This document shows, in pieces, positions 63,689 to 64,000 of a DNA stretch of 64,000 nucleotides; within the stretch, counting starts at the first letter, position 1, and every line of letters begins with the position of its first letter. This DNA is from an uncultured Peptostreptococcaceae bacterium (GTDB lineage: Bacteria; Bacillota; Clostridia; Tissierellales; Peptoniphilaceae), in contig CAMYOU010000004.1 in the NCBI GenBank assembly GCA_947283485.1, positions 1-64,000 on the forward strand, in the 5' to 3' direction. The notes under the pieces are model-generated. The model was given only the letters and a program-made list of their open reading frames with translations, was not told the origin of the DNA and searched no databases. The translations under genes and the position numbers were made by a program.

Positions 63689-64000
63689 GCGAATTTTGTC
63701 TGCCTTTCTAATGTTTCGTAGCTCCAAAGTCGGGAGCGCAAGATACTGTTGGGGTCGTGCACGAGAAATTTTCCGTCGGCATATTCCGCAAGCACGATGA
63801 AATGTCCGTAATGTGTAAAATCTCCGGGACCGACATTGAGGATGATCGTGCCGCCGTGATCGAGTATACGTTTCCATGTCGCTTTGTCGCGTCCGATGGT
63901 CTTGCAGGTGACGTCGTACTCGGGTGCGACATGGGGAAAGAGCGCGATATCGGTGCCGACATTGGGGATGGCGTAGCCGAGAGTTTCCGCGCGTTCGGCA
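63664..64000 (-). CDS. C39-like cysteine peptidase, 3' part only (gene runs off the window)
   Basis: An open minus-strand frame without a start in the window, so it continues beyond the right edge. The 111 visible residues include GGTIILNVGPGDFTHYGHFIVLA in spirit: a Gly-rich strand, then HYGHF with the catalytic-type His, then GKFLVHDPNS with the Asn/Asp-Pro turn and WSYETLERQTKFAWCI at the end. This is the C-terminal half of Peptidase_C39_2 (papain-like) domains found in exported Bacillota proteins; the catalytic Cys lies outside the window. The end overlaps the HAD gene by 25 bp (or ATGA, if the shorter HAD start is used), so the two are co-transcribed. Confidence 0.8.
   Translation of the reverse strand, partial: AERAETLGYAIPNVGTDIALFPHVAPEYDVTCKTIGRDKATWKRILDHGGTIILNVGPGDFTHYGHFIVLAEYADGKFLVHDPNSILRSRLWSYETLERQTKFAWCINRDS

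Overview
The window reads as a stretch of bacterial chromosome, densely coding, with G+C of roughly one half by eye. Shine-Dalgarno sites are strong and Bacillota-like (AAGGAGG), promoters are sigma-A-like, and there are many ATGA/TAATG stop-start overlaps. Gene content (BmrC/D-type ABC pair, MurT, HolA-RpsT-LepA-HemW neighbourhood, two Opp peptide importers, tryptophanase, TRAP carrier, many lipoproteins) fits an amino-acid/peptide-fermenting anaerobic member of the Bacillota, possibly a relative of the Gram-positive anaerobic cocci (Peptoniphilaceae). That placement is inference. No rRNA, tRNA, IS element, phage gene or CRISPR array was seen.

Layout. 1-1.1 kb: 3' part of a cation/proton antiporter. 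1.3-9.3 kb (minus): oppABCDF-type peptide importer plus a tiny membrane protein. Three of its subunits carry large extra domains: a seven-repeat RCC1-like propeller in the OppC permease, a coiled-coil-like insert in the OppF ATPase and another in the OppA lipoprotein. 9.3-17.2 kb: housekeeping block hemW, lepA, two signal peptidases I, rpsT (plus), holA, comEC. 17.2-20.7 kb: heterodimeric ABC exporter. 20.8-26.3 kb (plus): divergent AlaX-like protein lacking its zinc ligands, ychF, a glutaredoxin-like protein, and an HTH-TPR regulator coupled to an ABC exporter half. 26.4-28.7 kb: a PdxR/MocR-type regulator divergent from pdxS. 28.9-37 kb: a lipoprotein, an O-antigen-ligase-like membrane protein, murT, an ABC permease/ATPase pair with an amidohydrolase, a DUF523 protein and a CPBP-like membrane protein.

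37.5-43.2 kb (plus): a second opp operon of ordinary architecture. 43.3-51.7 kb (minus): a tandem array of six paralogous lipoproteins of about 420-440 residues that I cannot assign to a named family. Most have their own promoter and terminator, and some of the intergenic control DNA is duplicated. 51.9-55.5 kb (minus): four genes chained by ATGA overlaps (MATE exporter, flavoprotein, free-methionine-sulfoxide reductase, small membrane protein). 55.6-56.5 kb: a DUF1275 protein and a 25-bp degenerate tandem repeat. 56.5-62.8 kb (minus): tryptophanase with an NSS-family (TnaT-like) transporter, preceded by a TRAP carrier dctPQM. 62.9-64 kb: a HAD phosphatase and the end of a C39-like peptidase gene.

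Themes: import of peptides and amino acids (two Opp systems, TnaT-like, TRAP), fermentation of tryptophan with PLP enzymes and possible PLP supply (pdxS), and a large investment in surface lipoproteins processed through duplicated signal peptidases. The strongest candidates for something undescribed are the domain-expanded Opp importer and the six-gene lipoprotein array.
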